From an uncultured Lachnospiraceae bacterium (GTDB lineage: Bacteria; Bacillota; Clostridia; Lachnospirales; Lachnospiraceae), in contig CANRDO010000003.1 of NCBI GenBank assembly GCA_947629385.1, forward strand, positions 62,001 to 126,000: a DNA stretch of 64,000 bases, given 5' to 3'. Both the position numbers and the translations under genes were made by a program. This document shows positions 34,379-42,434 of the stretch, piece after piece (the first letter of the stretch is position 1; each line of letters opens with the position of its first letter). Under the pieces are notes generated by a model. The model was not told the origin of the DNA, did not search any database, and saw only the letters and a list, made by a program, of their open reading frames with translations.

Positions 34379-35614
34379 ATGAGTGATGAACTGAAAAACT
34401 TTGCAGAAGCACCGACTCCGGTACTGACATTTGGGGCAGCTGTACCACAGGAGCAGGAATTACCCGTGGCTACGGATGCGCAGGCAGCAGCCGCAAGCCC
34501 GGAGACCGCAGCGTCTGATTTGCAGAAGACGGCAACAGATGCGCAGGAGCAGAAACAGGAGCTGCCTCCGGTCGATCCGCAGCTGACGGAGGACATTCTG
34601 ACAGAAGAAGAGCGCAAGATGGTGAACGATTTCAGCGAGAAGATTGATCTGCACGATTCCAACGGGATTATCCAGTATGGCGTCGGCACGCAGAAAAAGA
34701 TGGCCGATTTCTCGGAGAGCGCGCTGAAGACGGTCAAGACGAAGGACCTGGGCGAAGTGGGCGATATGATCTCCGGCCTCGTGACGGAGCTCAAGAGCTT
34801 CGACGCGGATGAGGATGAGAAGGGTTTCCTCGGATTCTTCAAAAAGCAGGGGAATAAGCTCACCGCGATGAAGGCAAAATATGACAAGGCAGAGGTGAAC
34901 GTCGGGAAGATCTGTGATGCGCTGGAAGGACATCAGATGCAGCTCATGAAGGACGTCGCGATGCTGGACAAGATGTACGAGCTGAACCTCGTGTATTTCA
35001 AGGAGCTGTCGATGTACATTCTCGCGGGCAAGAAGCGCCTCGAAGAGGTGAAGGCGACGGAGCTGAAGGAGCTGGTCGACAAGGCGCAGAAGAGCAGTTT
35101 GCCGGAGGACGCGCAGGCGGCGAAGGACATGGAGGAGCTCTGCACGCGTTTCGAGAAGAAGCTGCATGACCTGGAGCTGACTAGGATGATCTCGATTCAG
35201 ACTGCTCCGCAGATTCGCCTCGTGCAGTCGAGCGATACGCTGATGATCGAGAAGATCCAGACGACGATCGTCAACACGATTCCGCTGTGGAAGAGCCAGA
35301 TGGTGATCGCGCTCGGCGTGGAGCATGCGAATCAGGCGGCCGAGGCACAGAGGGAAGTCACCGATATGACGAACGAGCTTCTGAAGAAGAATGCGGAGAA
35401 GCTGAAGATGGCAACCGTAGAGAGCGCAAAGGCTTCCGAGCGCGGCATTGTGGATCTGGAGACGCTCAAGGCGACAAATGCAGCTCTGATCTCTACCTTC
35501 GACGAGGTGATCAAGATTCAGGAGGATGGACGTCAGAAGCGGCGCGCTGCAGAGGACGAGCTGAATCGAATGGAGCTCGAGCTGAAGAACAAGCTGCTTG
35601 AGATTAAGGCGTAA
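34379..35614 (+). CDS. telA: TelA-family toxic anion resistance protein
   Basis: A 411-residue cytoplasmic helical protein of the TelA/YaaN family (tellurite and toxic-anion resistance). The conserved core spans about 90-405 and includes GFLGFFKKQGNKLTAMKAKYDKAEVNV, YFKELSMYILAGKKRL and SQMVIALGVEHANQAAEAQ. The N-terminal 60 residues are a disordered Ala/Gln-rich tail. The ATG at 34379 has CAGGAGG upstream; the reading frame extends 84 bases further without a site. It follows the XpaC gene by 80 bases and is co-transcribed with it. Confidence 0.9.
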   Translation: MSDELKNFAEAPTPVLTFGAAVPQEQELPVATDAQAAAASPETAASDLQKTATDAQEQKQELPPVDPQLTEDILTEEERKMVNDFSEKIDLHDSNGIIQYGVGTQKKMADFSESALKTVKTKDLGEVGDMISGLVTELKSFDADEDEKGFLGFFKKQGNKLTAMKAKYDKAEVNVGKICDALEGHQMQLMKDVAMLDKMYELNLVYFKELSMYILAGKKRLEEVKATELKELVDKAQKSSLPEDAQAAKDMEELCTRFEKKLHDLELTRMISIQTAPQIRLVQSSDTLMIEKIQTTIVNTIPLWKSQMVIALGVEHANQAAEAQREVTDMTNELLKKNAEKLKMATVESAKASERGIVDLETLKATNAALISTFDEVIKIQEDGRQKRRAAEDELNRMELELKNKLLEIKA

Positions 35615-35728
35615 GAGCTACGCGGCTGTACTCGCGCGCGCAGGCGTCCGGTGCATAGATTGTTTGGGTGCGCGGGTTGTCCGGGTGGATAATATAGAGG
35701 AGGCAGGGACCCTCGAAAGGAGAAAGCC

Positions 35729-35848
35729 ATGGGAGTTTTTCTGGCGGTTTTGATTTTGTTTGTCGTGATCGTTGCGGTGATTGTGGCTGTGAGCACCATA
35801 AGCTCGGTGTCGGGCGTGATCGCAGAGGAAGAGGATGACGACGAATAG
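35729..35848 (+). CDS. 39-residue single-helix membrane protein
   Basis: ATG at 35729 with GAAAGGAG seven bases upstream opens a 39-codon gene. The product is a hydrophobic N-terminal helix (residues 2-22, GVFLAVLILFVVIVAVIVAVS) with an acidic tail (AEEEDDDE). It follows telA by 114 bases in the same direction. Good ribosome-binding site and coherent topology support it, but no homologue is recognised. Confidence 0.55.
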   Translation: MGVFLAVLILFVVIVAVIVAVSTISSVSGVIAEEEDDDE

Positions 35849-35954
35849 GCATCGGCTTTGATTCGGTCCACATCGGACGAATGCCAATAAGCCGACGTCC
35901 TGCTCTGGCGGCGTTTGCGGGGATGGGCGGCGGCTGTGAAGGGATGGAACGGCT

Positions 35955-36335
35955 GTGTCGTTTGAAGAGTTTGAGACAGCGACATACGAAATTGCAGACA
36001 CGTTCCCGGAGGATTTCTTTCGGGAACTGAACGGAGGGGTTATGGTCAAAGAGGACTGCCGGCTGCATCCGGCAGCCGTGGACCATGACCTTTTTGTTAT
36101 GGGCGAATATCACTGCGACCGCTATCTGGGGCGGTTCGTGGTACTCTACTTCGGCTCCTTCCTGCGGTGCTTCGGGCATTGCTCGGAGGATTATCTGAGA
36201 GAGAAAATCCGCAAGGTGCTCCTGCATGAATTTCGCCATCATCTGGAATCTTTGGCCGGCGAGCGCGATTTGGAGATCGAGGATGCCATAGAGCTTTCGA
36301 GGTATTACGCGCGTGTCCACGGTCCTGCGAGCTGA
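35955..36335 (+). CDS. zincin-like metallopeptidase family protein (DUF1025-like)
   Basis: A 126-residue small protein with a HEFRHHLE zincin motif (H92-E-x2-H, near LLHEFRHHLESL). The opening MSFEEFETATYEIADTFPEDFF is like the start of the minimal MPN/zincin-like DUF1025 proteins. The start is a GTG at 35955 with AAGGGATGG upstream. No signal peptide, so it acts in the cytoplasm. Third metal ligand not identified. Confidence 0.75.
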   Translation: MSFEEFETATYEIADTFPEDFFRELNGGVMVKEDCRLHPAAVDHDLFVMGEYHCDRYLGRFVVLYFGSFLRCFGHCSEDYLREKIRKVLLHEFRHHLESLAGERDLEIEDAIELSRYYARVHGPAS

Positions 36336-36397
36336 TTTTCGGATATGCCTGCGGCTAAATTTTTCAGAAGGTTTGCGAGGAAATTGCCATAAAAAAC

Positions 36398-36426
36398 TTG
36401 ACGGAACAGAGGGCGGGCGCTAGAAT
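36398..36426 (+). promoter_or_regulatory. promoter of the aminotransferase gene
   Basis: TTGACG (36398-36403), 17 bases, TAGAAT (36421-36426). Confidence 0.7.
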
Positions 36427-36447
36427 AGAAAAAGTGAGTCCTTATAT

Positions 36448-36463
36448 GCGGACATATGTCCGC
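36448..36463. promoter_or_regulatory. 16-bp perfect palindrome in the aminotransferase leader
   Basis: GCGGACATATGTCCGC lies about 15 bases after the predicted transcription start. It could be an operator for a dimeric repressor or a small leader hairpin. Confidence 0.4.
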
Positions 36464-36493
36464 GTGACAGGGACACAATGAGGAGGAGACATT

Positions 36494-37780
36494 ATGAAAA
36501 AGGCGTACAGGGAAATGACGAGGGAGGAGCTCCTGAAGGAGCAGGCCGCGCTGGAGGCCAAATATCAGGAGGTCAAGGCAAAGGGCCTGAAGCTTGATAT
36601 GTCGAGAGGCAAGCCGTCAAAGGCGCAGCTCGATCTGGCGAACGGTATGATGGACGTGTTGAACAGCGACTCCGACATGAAATGCGAGGCGGGGGTTGAC
36701 TGCAGAAACTACGGGATCATGGACGGTATTCCGGAGGCGCGGCGTCTGCTCGCGGACATGTCTGAGGTGCCGGAGAAAAATATTCTGATTTATGGAAATT
36801 CGAGTCTGAACGTGATGTTCGATACGGTCGCACGCGCGATGTCGATGGGCGTCTGCGGGCACACGCCGTGGGGCAAGCTGGACAAGGTGAAGTTTCTCTG
36901 CCCGGTGCCGGGTTACGACAGGCATTTCGGGATCACAGAGTTTTTTGGCATCGAGATGATCAACGTGCCGCTCCTTGAGACGGGCCCGGACATGGATCTG
37001 GTAGAAAAGCTGGTGTCCGAGGACGATGCGATCAAGGGAATCTGGTGCGTGCCGAAATATTCCAACCCGACTGGCATCTCCTATTCGGATGAGACGGTGC
37101 TCCGGTTCGCGCATTTGAAGCCGGCTGCCCCAGACTTCCGCATTTTCTGGGACAACGCGTACTCGATCCACCACCTTTATGACGACGATCAGGATGTGAT
37201 CCTGGAGCTTCTGACGGAGTGCGAGAAAGCGGGCAATCCGGATATGGTATATAAGTTTATCTCGACCTCGAAGGTGAGCTTCCCGGGATCGGGCATCGCG
37301 GCGATGGCGGCGTCGGAGGCGAACCTTGCGGACGCGCGGAAAGCGATGTTCTACCAGACCATCGGTCACGATAAGCTGAACCAGCTGCGCCATGTGCGCT
37401 TTTTCAAGGATATGGACGGCGTGCATGCGCATATGAGAAAGCATGCGGCGATCCTGCGTCCGAAGTTCGAGGCGGTGCTCGACACGCTGGAGCAGGAGCT
37501 GGGCGGCCTGGAGATCGGCACCTGGGTGAAGCCGAAGGGCGGCTATTTTATCGCATTTGATTCGCTGGAGGGCTGTGCGAAGAAGATCGTGGCCCGGTGT
37601 AAGGAAGCTGGCGTCGTCATGACAGGCGCGGGCGCGACCTTCCCGTACGGCAAGGATCCGAAGGACAGCAACATCCGCATCGCGCCGTCGTTCCCGGAGC
37701 CGGATGAGCTGAAGATGGCGGCGGAAATTTTTGTTCTCAGCGTGAAGCTTGTCAGCATTGAGAAGTATTTGGAACAATAA
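36494..37780 (+). CDS. class I aminotransferase, subgroup Ic (aspartate type)
   Basis: A 428-residue pyridoxal-phosphate enzyme resembling the subgroup Ic aspartate aminotransferases (MocR-like C-terminal half without the DNA-binding domain). The Schiff-base Lys is in ISTSKVSFPGSGIA (about 258); NPTG (in KYSNPTGISY), the phosphate-binding YGNSSLN block and the substrate Arg in SNIRIAPSFP are present. It probably exchanges amino groups between aspartate or a related amino acid and 2-oxoglutarate. GAGGAG precedes the ATG; its own promoter lies upstream. Confidence 0.88.
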   Translation: MKKAYREMTREELLKEQAALEAKYQEVKAKGLKLDMSRGKPSKAQLDLANGMMDVLNSDSDMKCEAGVDCRNYGIMDGIPEARRLLADMSEVPEKNILIYGNSSLNVMFDTVARAMSMGVCGHTPWGKLDKVKFLCPVPGYDRHFGITEFFGIEMINVPLLETGPDMDLVEKLVSEDDAIKGIWCVPKYSNPTGISYSDETVLRFAHLKPAAPDFRIFWDNAYSIHHLYDDDQDVILELLTECEKAGNPDMVYKFISTSKVSFPGSGIAAMAASEANLADARKAMFYQTIGHDKLNQLRHVRFFKDMDGVHAHMRKHAAILRPKFEAVLDTLEQELGGLEIGTWVKPKGGYFIAFDSLEGCAKKIVARCKEAGVVMTGAGATFPYGKDPKDSNIRIAPSFPEPDELKMAAEIFVLSVKLVSIEKYLEQ

Positions 37781-37837
37781 AGGGAACAAAATCTTGACGA
37801 TATTCGTAAAAGCTCTCGTAAAAATGGCAGTTTTTTC

Positions 37838-37866
37838 TTGCCCTCTTTCGGTGAACATGGTATGAT
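37838..37866 (+). promoter_or_regulatory. promoter of the zinc-ribbon membrane gene
   Basis: TTGCCC (37838-37843), 17 bases, TATGAT (37861-37866). Confidence 0.55.
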
Positions 37867-37987
37867 GGTCGTGGAGTGCGGCAACCATTTTATTCAGGTA
37901 AAACGCTTGTCGCCGGGATCAGAAAGCTATGATCAGAACGTGAGTTACCATTTGTGGAAAGAGGAAGGAAAAGGAGCGAGTTGTAAA

Positions 37988-39493
37988 ATGAAACGGTGCA
38001 TTATTTGCGGGAATGTAGATGATGACAACAGTACAGTTTGCAGTACATGCGGAAATCCTTATGTAGATATGAGTACGCAGGCTTCCGAGGTGGACGAGGA
38101 GCATGCAGCGGCGCCCGAAGCGGGTGAGGAGCAGGATGCTGTAGCGGGAGAAACCGAAGAGCCGGCACAGCAGCCGGAATCGGGAGAGCCAGAGTCGGCA
38201 CAGGCCGAAGGGCAGTCGATGGAGACTCAGCAGTCGTTTGCTACGGAACAGCCGGAGTCAGAGGCGCTCCGGGAATCGTCTCCCGCAGAGCAGTCGGAGC
38301 CGGAAGTCGAGCAGACAAAAGCGGAGCAAGCTGTGCCAGAGCCAAGAGAGCCGCAGGAGGCTCAAGCCGCACAGGAAGGCGGGCAGGGTGCTGCGATTCC
38401 GGGGCAGATGTCCGGAGGCCGTCCGCCGCGCAGGATGAGAAGCGGTCCGCAGATTTACGGCCAGACAGAGGGAGTGGGCGGTAATCCCTCACAGTATACC
38501 AATCAGGGAATGATCCGCAGGGATGTTCCGCCGAGATCTGCAGGAGCAGGTCGTCCGATGGGACAGATGCCAGGAGGCGCGGGTCGTCCGATGGGTCAGA
38601 CGCCGGGAGGCGCAGGCCGTCCGACGGGACAGATGCCAGGAGGCGCAGGCCGTCCGACAAGTCAGGTGCCCAGAGGCGCAGGCCGTACTGTCGGGCAGGA
38701 TTATCTTGCAAAGCGCGTGATGGAGATTGCGCGGAAGGCAATGAGGTCGCCATTCTTCTTCTTGATCGTATTGTTGAATACGGTAGGTGTGGCAGCTTCC
38801 ATCGCAGCGATCTTTTTGAATGAACTGAATTATTCACAGGCAGTGAGACTGCTGAACGAAACGAATCTTCCGCAGCAGGTGTCCGGGTATGTGAGTTCGG
38901 CGACAAAGCTGTTGCAGAATTTACAGAATCTTGATACAGGCACGATTATTACAAATATCGCGCTGCACATTCCGTCAATCCTGTTCTGTCTGGGACTTTG
39001 GTTGATCTTTTTCGCAGCGCTGAGGGCGAAGGAGAACATGTCAGGCGTCGGTTTCGGCTTCGCGAAAGCGGCAGTCATCATCCGTATGATAGTGGCCTGT
39101 GTCGTGATGCTTGCGGTCCTGATTGTCACTGTGACTGTCGTGGTCGCTGCGTGGGTGTCAAAGGAGCAGTCGGTTATCATTATGGCCGTGGTTATGCTGG
39201 TGGTCACGATCATTATCGTCATGATGATTATCATGTACTATTTTTCCTATCTCGGGACGCTGAAGACGTGCAGGGTGAATGGCAATACAGGTGAGAGCTA
39301 TGGTAAGCCGTCGGCGTATCTTGCAGTGCTGCTCATCATATTGGCGCTGCCGGAGATTGTCGGTTTGCTTTCCGGGATCGTGAATATGGAGATCTCCAAT
39401 ATCGTCGGCTCCGTGGCAAATATGGGATGGATGATTCTCCTCGCGGTGTGGATTTTCCTGTATCGCGGCAAAATGAGCGAGCTTGAGGAGTAA
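37988..39493 (+). CDS. zinc-ribbon, Pro/Gly-rich, six-helix membrane protein
   Basis: A 501-residue protein starting with a C4 zinc ribbon (CIICG...CSTCG, residues 4-20), then a long acidic Gln/Glu/Pro region (about 30-140), then a tandem repeat of an 11-residue unit GAGRPMGQMPG (about 187-236; DNA 38546-38697, four full 33-bp units plus part of a fifth), and about six transmembrane helices (255-500). The repeat copies differ mostly by synonymous or mild changes. AAGGAG precedes the ATG at 37988. No function is known; zinc-ribbon proteins of this shape are common and diverse in Lachnospiraceae. Confidence 0.75.
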   Translation: MKRCIICGNVDDDNSTVCSTCGNPYVDMSTQASEVDEEHAAAPEAGEEQDAVAGETEEPAQQPESGEPESAQAEGQSMETQQSFATEQPESEALRESSPAEQSEPEVEQTKAEQAVPEPREPQEAQAAQEGGQGAAIPGQMSGGRPPRRMRSGPQIYGQTEGVGGNPSQYTNQGMIRRDVPPRSAGAGRPMGQMPGGAGRPMGQTPGGAGRPTGQMPGGAGRPTSQVPRGAGRTVGQDYLAKRVMEIARKAMRSPFFFLIVLLNTVGVAASIAAIFLNELNYSQAVRLLNETNLPQQVSGYVSSATKLLQNLQNLDTGTIITNIALHIPSILFCLGLWLIFFAALRAKENMSGVGFGFAKAAVIIRMIVACVVMLAVLIVTVTVVVAAWVSKEQSVIIMAVVMLVVTIIIVMMIIMYYFSYLGTLKTCRVNGNTGESYGKPSAYLAVLLIILALPEIVGLLSGIVNMEISNIVGSVANMGWMILLAVWIFLYRGKMSELEE

Positions 39494-39530
39494 AGACGGA
39501 CAAATAGAAAATCAAAATTATGGAATGAGG

Positions 39531-39569
39531 CGGTCGCTGTTTTCTTTCTTGACAGCGGCCGTTGTTTTT
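39531..39569 (+). terminator. intrinsic terminator
   Basis: CGGTCGCTGT (39531-39540) pairs with ACAGCGGCCG (39552-39561), allowing one G-T pair, followed by TTGTTTTT. Confidence 0.75.
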
Positions 39570-39687
39570 GTTAGTATAGACGTGCGGTTTAGCGTGGTAG
39601 AGTGCTATCACAGCAAAGAGCGCGTGATGAAAAGTTTGTAAAAGACAGGGGCGGAAGAAGATTTCCGCGGAAATGGAGGAGGATATT

Positions 39688-40518
39688 ATGAAAAAGAAAT
39701 TGATTGCGCTTTTGATGTCGGCGGCGATGCTTTCCATGACGCTGTGCAGCGGCGTGCTTGCGGAGGACAGTGAGAGCGATCTCGCTTATGTGCAGGAAAA
39801 GGGAACGCTGGTGGTAGGTATCACGAACTTCGAGCCGATGGACTATCTGGACGAGAACGGTGAGTGGATCGGCTTTGACGCGGATATGGCGAAGGCGTTT
39901 GCAGAGTCTCTCGGCGTAGATGTGGAGTTCATGGAGATCGATTGGGACAACAAGATCCTGGAGCTGGATGGCAAGACGATCGACTGTGTCTGGAATGGTA
40001 TGACCCTGACGGACGAAGTGACCAGCGCGATGGAGTGCTCGAATGCGTACTGCAAGAATGCGCAGATCGTAGTCATACCGGCTACTGTTTCGACCGACTA
40101 TCAGAGCGTGGAGGATCTTGAGGGTCTCAATTTTGCGGCAGAGGCAGGCAGCGCGGGCGAGGCGGTGCTGAACGACCTGGGTCTGAGTGTGACATCGGTG
40201 AAGGCACAGACGGACGCGCTGATGGAGGTTTCCGCAGGCACGTCCGATGCGGCGGTGATCGATTCCCTGATGGCGGCGGCTATGGTCGGCGAGGGCACTA
40301 GCTATGAGGATCTGACGACGGCGATCGAGCTGAGCAGCGAGGAGTACGGCGTAGGCTTCCGCAAGGGTTCCGATCTGGCCGAAGAGCTGAACAAGTTCTT
40401 TGAGGAGAGTTTCCAGAGCGGCGAGACGATGAAGATTGCGGAGACGTATGGCCTGCAGCTTGCGATCATCGGAGACGACGCGGAAGCTGAGAGCGAGACT
40501 GAGGCGCTTACCGAGTAA
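39688..40518 (+). CDS. polar amino-acid ABC transporter, substrate-binding protein
   Basis: A 276-residue exported solute-binding protein of family 3. Signal peptide about 1-26 (SAAMLSMTLCSGVLAED); a Cys at about 19 could make it a lipoprotein. The core begins YVQEKGTLVVGITNFEPMDYLDENGEWIGFDADMAKAFA, the classic family-3 opening, and ends with an acidic tail. GGAGGAGG precedes the ATG at 39688. The permease and ATPase follow after a terminator and a repeat, which should give more receptor than membrane complex. Confidence 0.92.
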   Translation: MKKKLIALLMSAAMLSMTLCSGVLAEDSESDLAYVQEKGTLVVGITNFEPMDYLDENGEWIGFDADMAKAFAESLGVDVEFMEIDWDNKILELDGKTIDCVWNGMTLTDEVTSAMECSNAYCKNAQIVVIPATVSTDYQSVEDLEGLNFAAEAGSAGEAVLNDLGLSVTSVKAQTDALMEVSAGTSDAAVIDSLMAAAMVGEGTSYEDLTTAIELSSEEYGVGFRKGSDLAEELNKFFEESFQSGETMKIAETYGLQLAIIGDDAEAESETEALTE

Positions 40519-40543
40519 TCCTGAGTGATATTCTTATTGCGTG

Positions 40544-40576
40544 AAAAGGGCTGTTGGTATTACAACGGCTCTTTTT
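40544..40576 (+). terminator. attenuating terminator between receptor and permease genes
   Basis: AAAAGGGCTGTTG pairs with CAACGGCTCTTTTT around a 6-base loop with G-T pairs allowed. Confidence 0.6.
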
Positions 40577-40579
40577 ATG

Positions 40580-40746
40580 CACAGACCCGGGCAGGGAAAA
40601 TTGCTGCTGGTGCAGCACCCGGGCCGCGCGGACGAGTAGGAGGGGAAACCGCCTCCTACTCGATCACAGACCCGCGAGAGGAAAAATTTGCTGCTGTCGC
40701 AGCACGCGGGCCGCGCAGCGAGTAGGGGAAAGCCGCCCTACTCGAT
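40580..40746 (+). repeat. tandem pair of structured repeats (85 and 82 bp)
   Basis: Two abutting copies (40580-40664 and 40665-40746) begin CACAGACCC and end CTACTCGAT. Each can form hairpin 1, with CCCGGG/CCCGGG in copy 1 and CCCGCG/CGCGGG in copy 2 enclosing TGCTGC/GCAGCA, and hairpin 2, with CGAGTAGGAGG/CCTCCTACTCG in copy 1 and CGAGTAGGG/CCCTACTCG in copy 2. The differences are compensatory in both hairpins. No open frame here looks coding. Confidence 0.8.
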
Positions 40747-40778
40747 GCATATAGGATTTCGGGAAAAGGGAGAGTATT

Positions 40779-41465
40779 ATGGAACTATTTATGAAGCAGC
40801 TTCCTATCGTGGTCCGTTCTCTGAACGTAGGATTTCTGCAGACACTGAAATTATTTTTTGTGACGCTCATCGGTGCGTTTCCCCTGGGGCTGATCATCGC
40901 GTTCGGCTCCATGTCGCGCTTTAAGCCCCTGAGCTTTTTTACGCGGGTCATCGTCTGGGTCTTCCGTGGTACGCCGCTGATGATCCAGCTGCTGATCATC
41001 TACTATTTTCCGGGACTCGTCCTGCACAATCCCATCTGGGGCGGAGGCGAAAGCGGCAGATTCCTTGCCGCGTCCGTGTCGTTCATCGTGAATTATGCGT
41101 GTTATTTTTCCGAGATCTACCGCGGCGGAATCCAGGGCGTTCCGGTCGGGCAGGAGGAGGCCGGGCTTGTGCTTGGCATGACAAAGAGCCAGATCTTTTT
41201 CAAGGTGACGTTTCTTCAGATGATCAAACGGATCATTCCGCCGATGTCCAACGAGATCATTACGCTGGTAAAAGACACGTCGCTTGCGCGCATCATCGCG
41301 CTGCAGGAGATCATCTGGGCGGGGCAGGCGTTCATGAAGGGATCCCAGGGGATCTCAGGCGCGATCTGGCCGCTGTTCTTCACCGCGATCTATTACCTTG
41401 TATGCAACGGCATTCTGACGCTGCTTCTGGGCGCGCTGGAAAAGAAACTGGACTATTTCAGATGA
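40779..41465 (+). CDS. polar amino-acid ABC transporter, permease
   Basis: A 228-residue permease with about five transmembrane helices and the His/Glu/Gln/opine-type HEQRo signature: the EAA loop is QEEAGLVLGMTKSQIFFKVTFLQ (about 127-150), which docks onto the ATPase. N-terminal SLNVGFLQTLKLFFVTLIGAFPLGL is typical. It lies 10 bases before the ATPase gene and is translated with it. Confidence 0.93.
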   Translation: MELFMKQLPIVVRSLNVGFLQTLKLFFVTLIGAFPLGLIIAFGSMSRFKPLSFFTRVIVWVFRGTPLMIQLLIIYYFPGLVLHNPIWGGGESGRFLAASVSFIVNYACYFSEIYRGGIQGVPVGQEEAGLVLGMTKSQIFFKVTFLQMIKRIIPPMSNEIITLVKDTSLARIIALQEIIWAGQAFMKGSQGISGAIWPLFFTAIYYLVCNGILTLLLGALEKKLDYFR

Positions 41466-41475
41466 GGAGGAAGCC

Positions 41476-42255
41476 ATGCCAATCTTAGAGGTAGAGCATA
41501 TTTGCAAATCGTTTGACCGCACCGAGGTGTTGAAGGATATCAATTTCTCACTGGAAAAAGGGCAGGTTCTGTCCATCATCGGTTCCTCCGGAAGCGGAAA
41601 GACCACGCTTCTGCGCTGCCTGAATTTTCTGGAGCGGCCGGACAGGGGCGTGATCCGCGTAGACGGGAAAACACTGTTTGACGACAGCGATCCCACCACG
41701 CTGAGCGAGGGCGCGGTCCGCAAAAAGCGGCTTCATTTCGGGCTGGTGTTCCAGTCGTTCAATCTGTTTCCGCAGTACACGGCGCTGAAAAACGTGATGC
41801 TCGCGAGGGAGCTGCTTGCAAAGGAACAGCCGGACTACAAGGCGCGCAAAAAAGAGATCCAGGAGGAGATTCAGGCGCAGGCGAAGGAGCTTCTGACGCA
41901 GATGAGCCTTGCGGACCGCATGGACAATTATCCGCATCAGCTTTCGGGCGGACAGTGTCAGCGTGTGGCGATCGCGCGCGCCCTGGCGATGGAGCCGGAT
42001 ATCCTCTGTTTTGACGAGCCCACATCGGCGCTTGATCCGGAGCTGACCGGCGAGGTCATCAAGGTGATGAAGGAGCTTGCAAAGCAGAAAAAGACGATGG
42101 TGATCGTCACGCATGAGATGTCGTTTGCCCGTGAAATTTCCGATCAGGTTATCTTTATGGACAAGGGCGTCGTGGCGCTTTCCGGCAAGCCGGACGAGGT
42201 GTTTGACGCGGATCACGCGAGAATCCGGGAATTCCTCGGGAAATATAATCAGTAA
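41476..42255 (+). CDS. polar amino-acid ABC transporter, ATPase
   Basis: A 259-residue ABC ATPase. Walker A GSSGSGKTTLLR (about 35), Q-loop LVFQSFNLFPQYTALKNV, signature LSGGQCQRVAIARALA, Walker B ILCFDEPTSALDPE and switch His in IVTHEMSFAREI. It energises the adjacent permease. Length normal; GAGGAGG precedes the ATG. Confidence 0.95.
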   Translation: MPILEVEHICKSFDRTEVLKDINFSLEKGQVLSIIGSSGSGKTTLLRCLNFLERPDRGVIRVDGKTLFDDSDPTTLSEGAVRKKRLHFGLVFQSFNLFPQYTALKNVMLARELLAKEQPDYKARKKEIQEEIQAQAKELLTQMSLADRMDNYPHQLSGGQCQRVAIARALAMEPDILCFDEPTSALDPELTGEVIKVMKELAKQKKTMVIVTHEMSFAREISDQVIFMDKGVVALSGKPDEVFDADHARIREFLGKYNQ

Positions 42256-42282
42256 ATTCTTCCGGCGGGGAAGAGGATTGAG

Positions 42283-42308
42283 CGAGTAGGGAAAATCCGC
42301 CCTACTCG
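42283..42308 (+). repeat. third copy of hairpin 2 of the repeat at 40580
   Basis: CGAGTAGGG, 8-base loop, CCCTACTCG: the distal hairpin of the tandem element, without hairpin 1, 28 bases after the ATPase gene. It may serve as its terminator, though the T-run is missing. Confidence 0.65.
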
Positions 42309-42376
42309 ATTGTAGAAAAATGTAAAAAGGAAGAAAATATTCGTGCGTTCTAATGTTAAATATCGATAAAAATAGG

Positions 42377-42405
42377 TTGATTTTTACACGAATAGTTGTT
42401 ATACT
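42377..42405 (+). promoter_or_regulatory. promoter of the AAA/DUF4143 gene
   Basis: TTGATT (42377-42382), 17 bases, TATACT (42400-42405), 30 bases before the start. Confidence 0.65.
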
Positions 42406-42434
42406 ATAAGCGCCACATATGGGAAGGAGCGCTT

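Noticed and set aside
38546..38697. Possible CRISPR array
   Set aside because: The 33-bp repeats are contiguous without spacers and encode an in-frame peptide repeat.
40525..40754. Two 66-codon frames through the tandem repeat
   Set aside because: They translate a structured repeat whose changes preserve base pairing, not codons.
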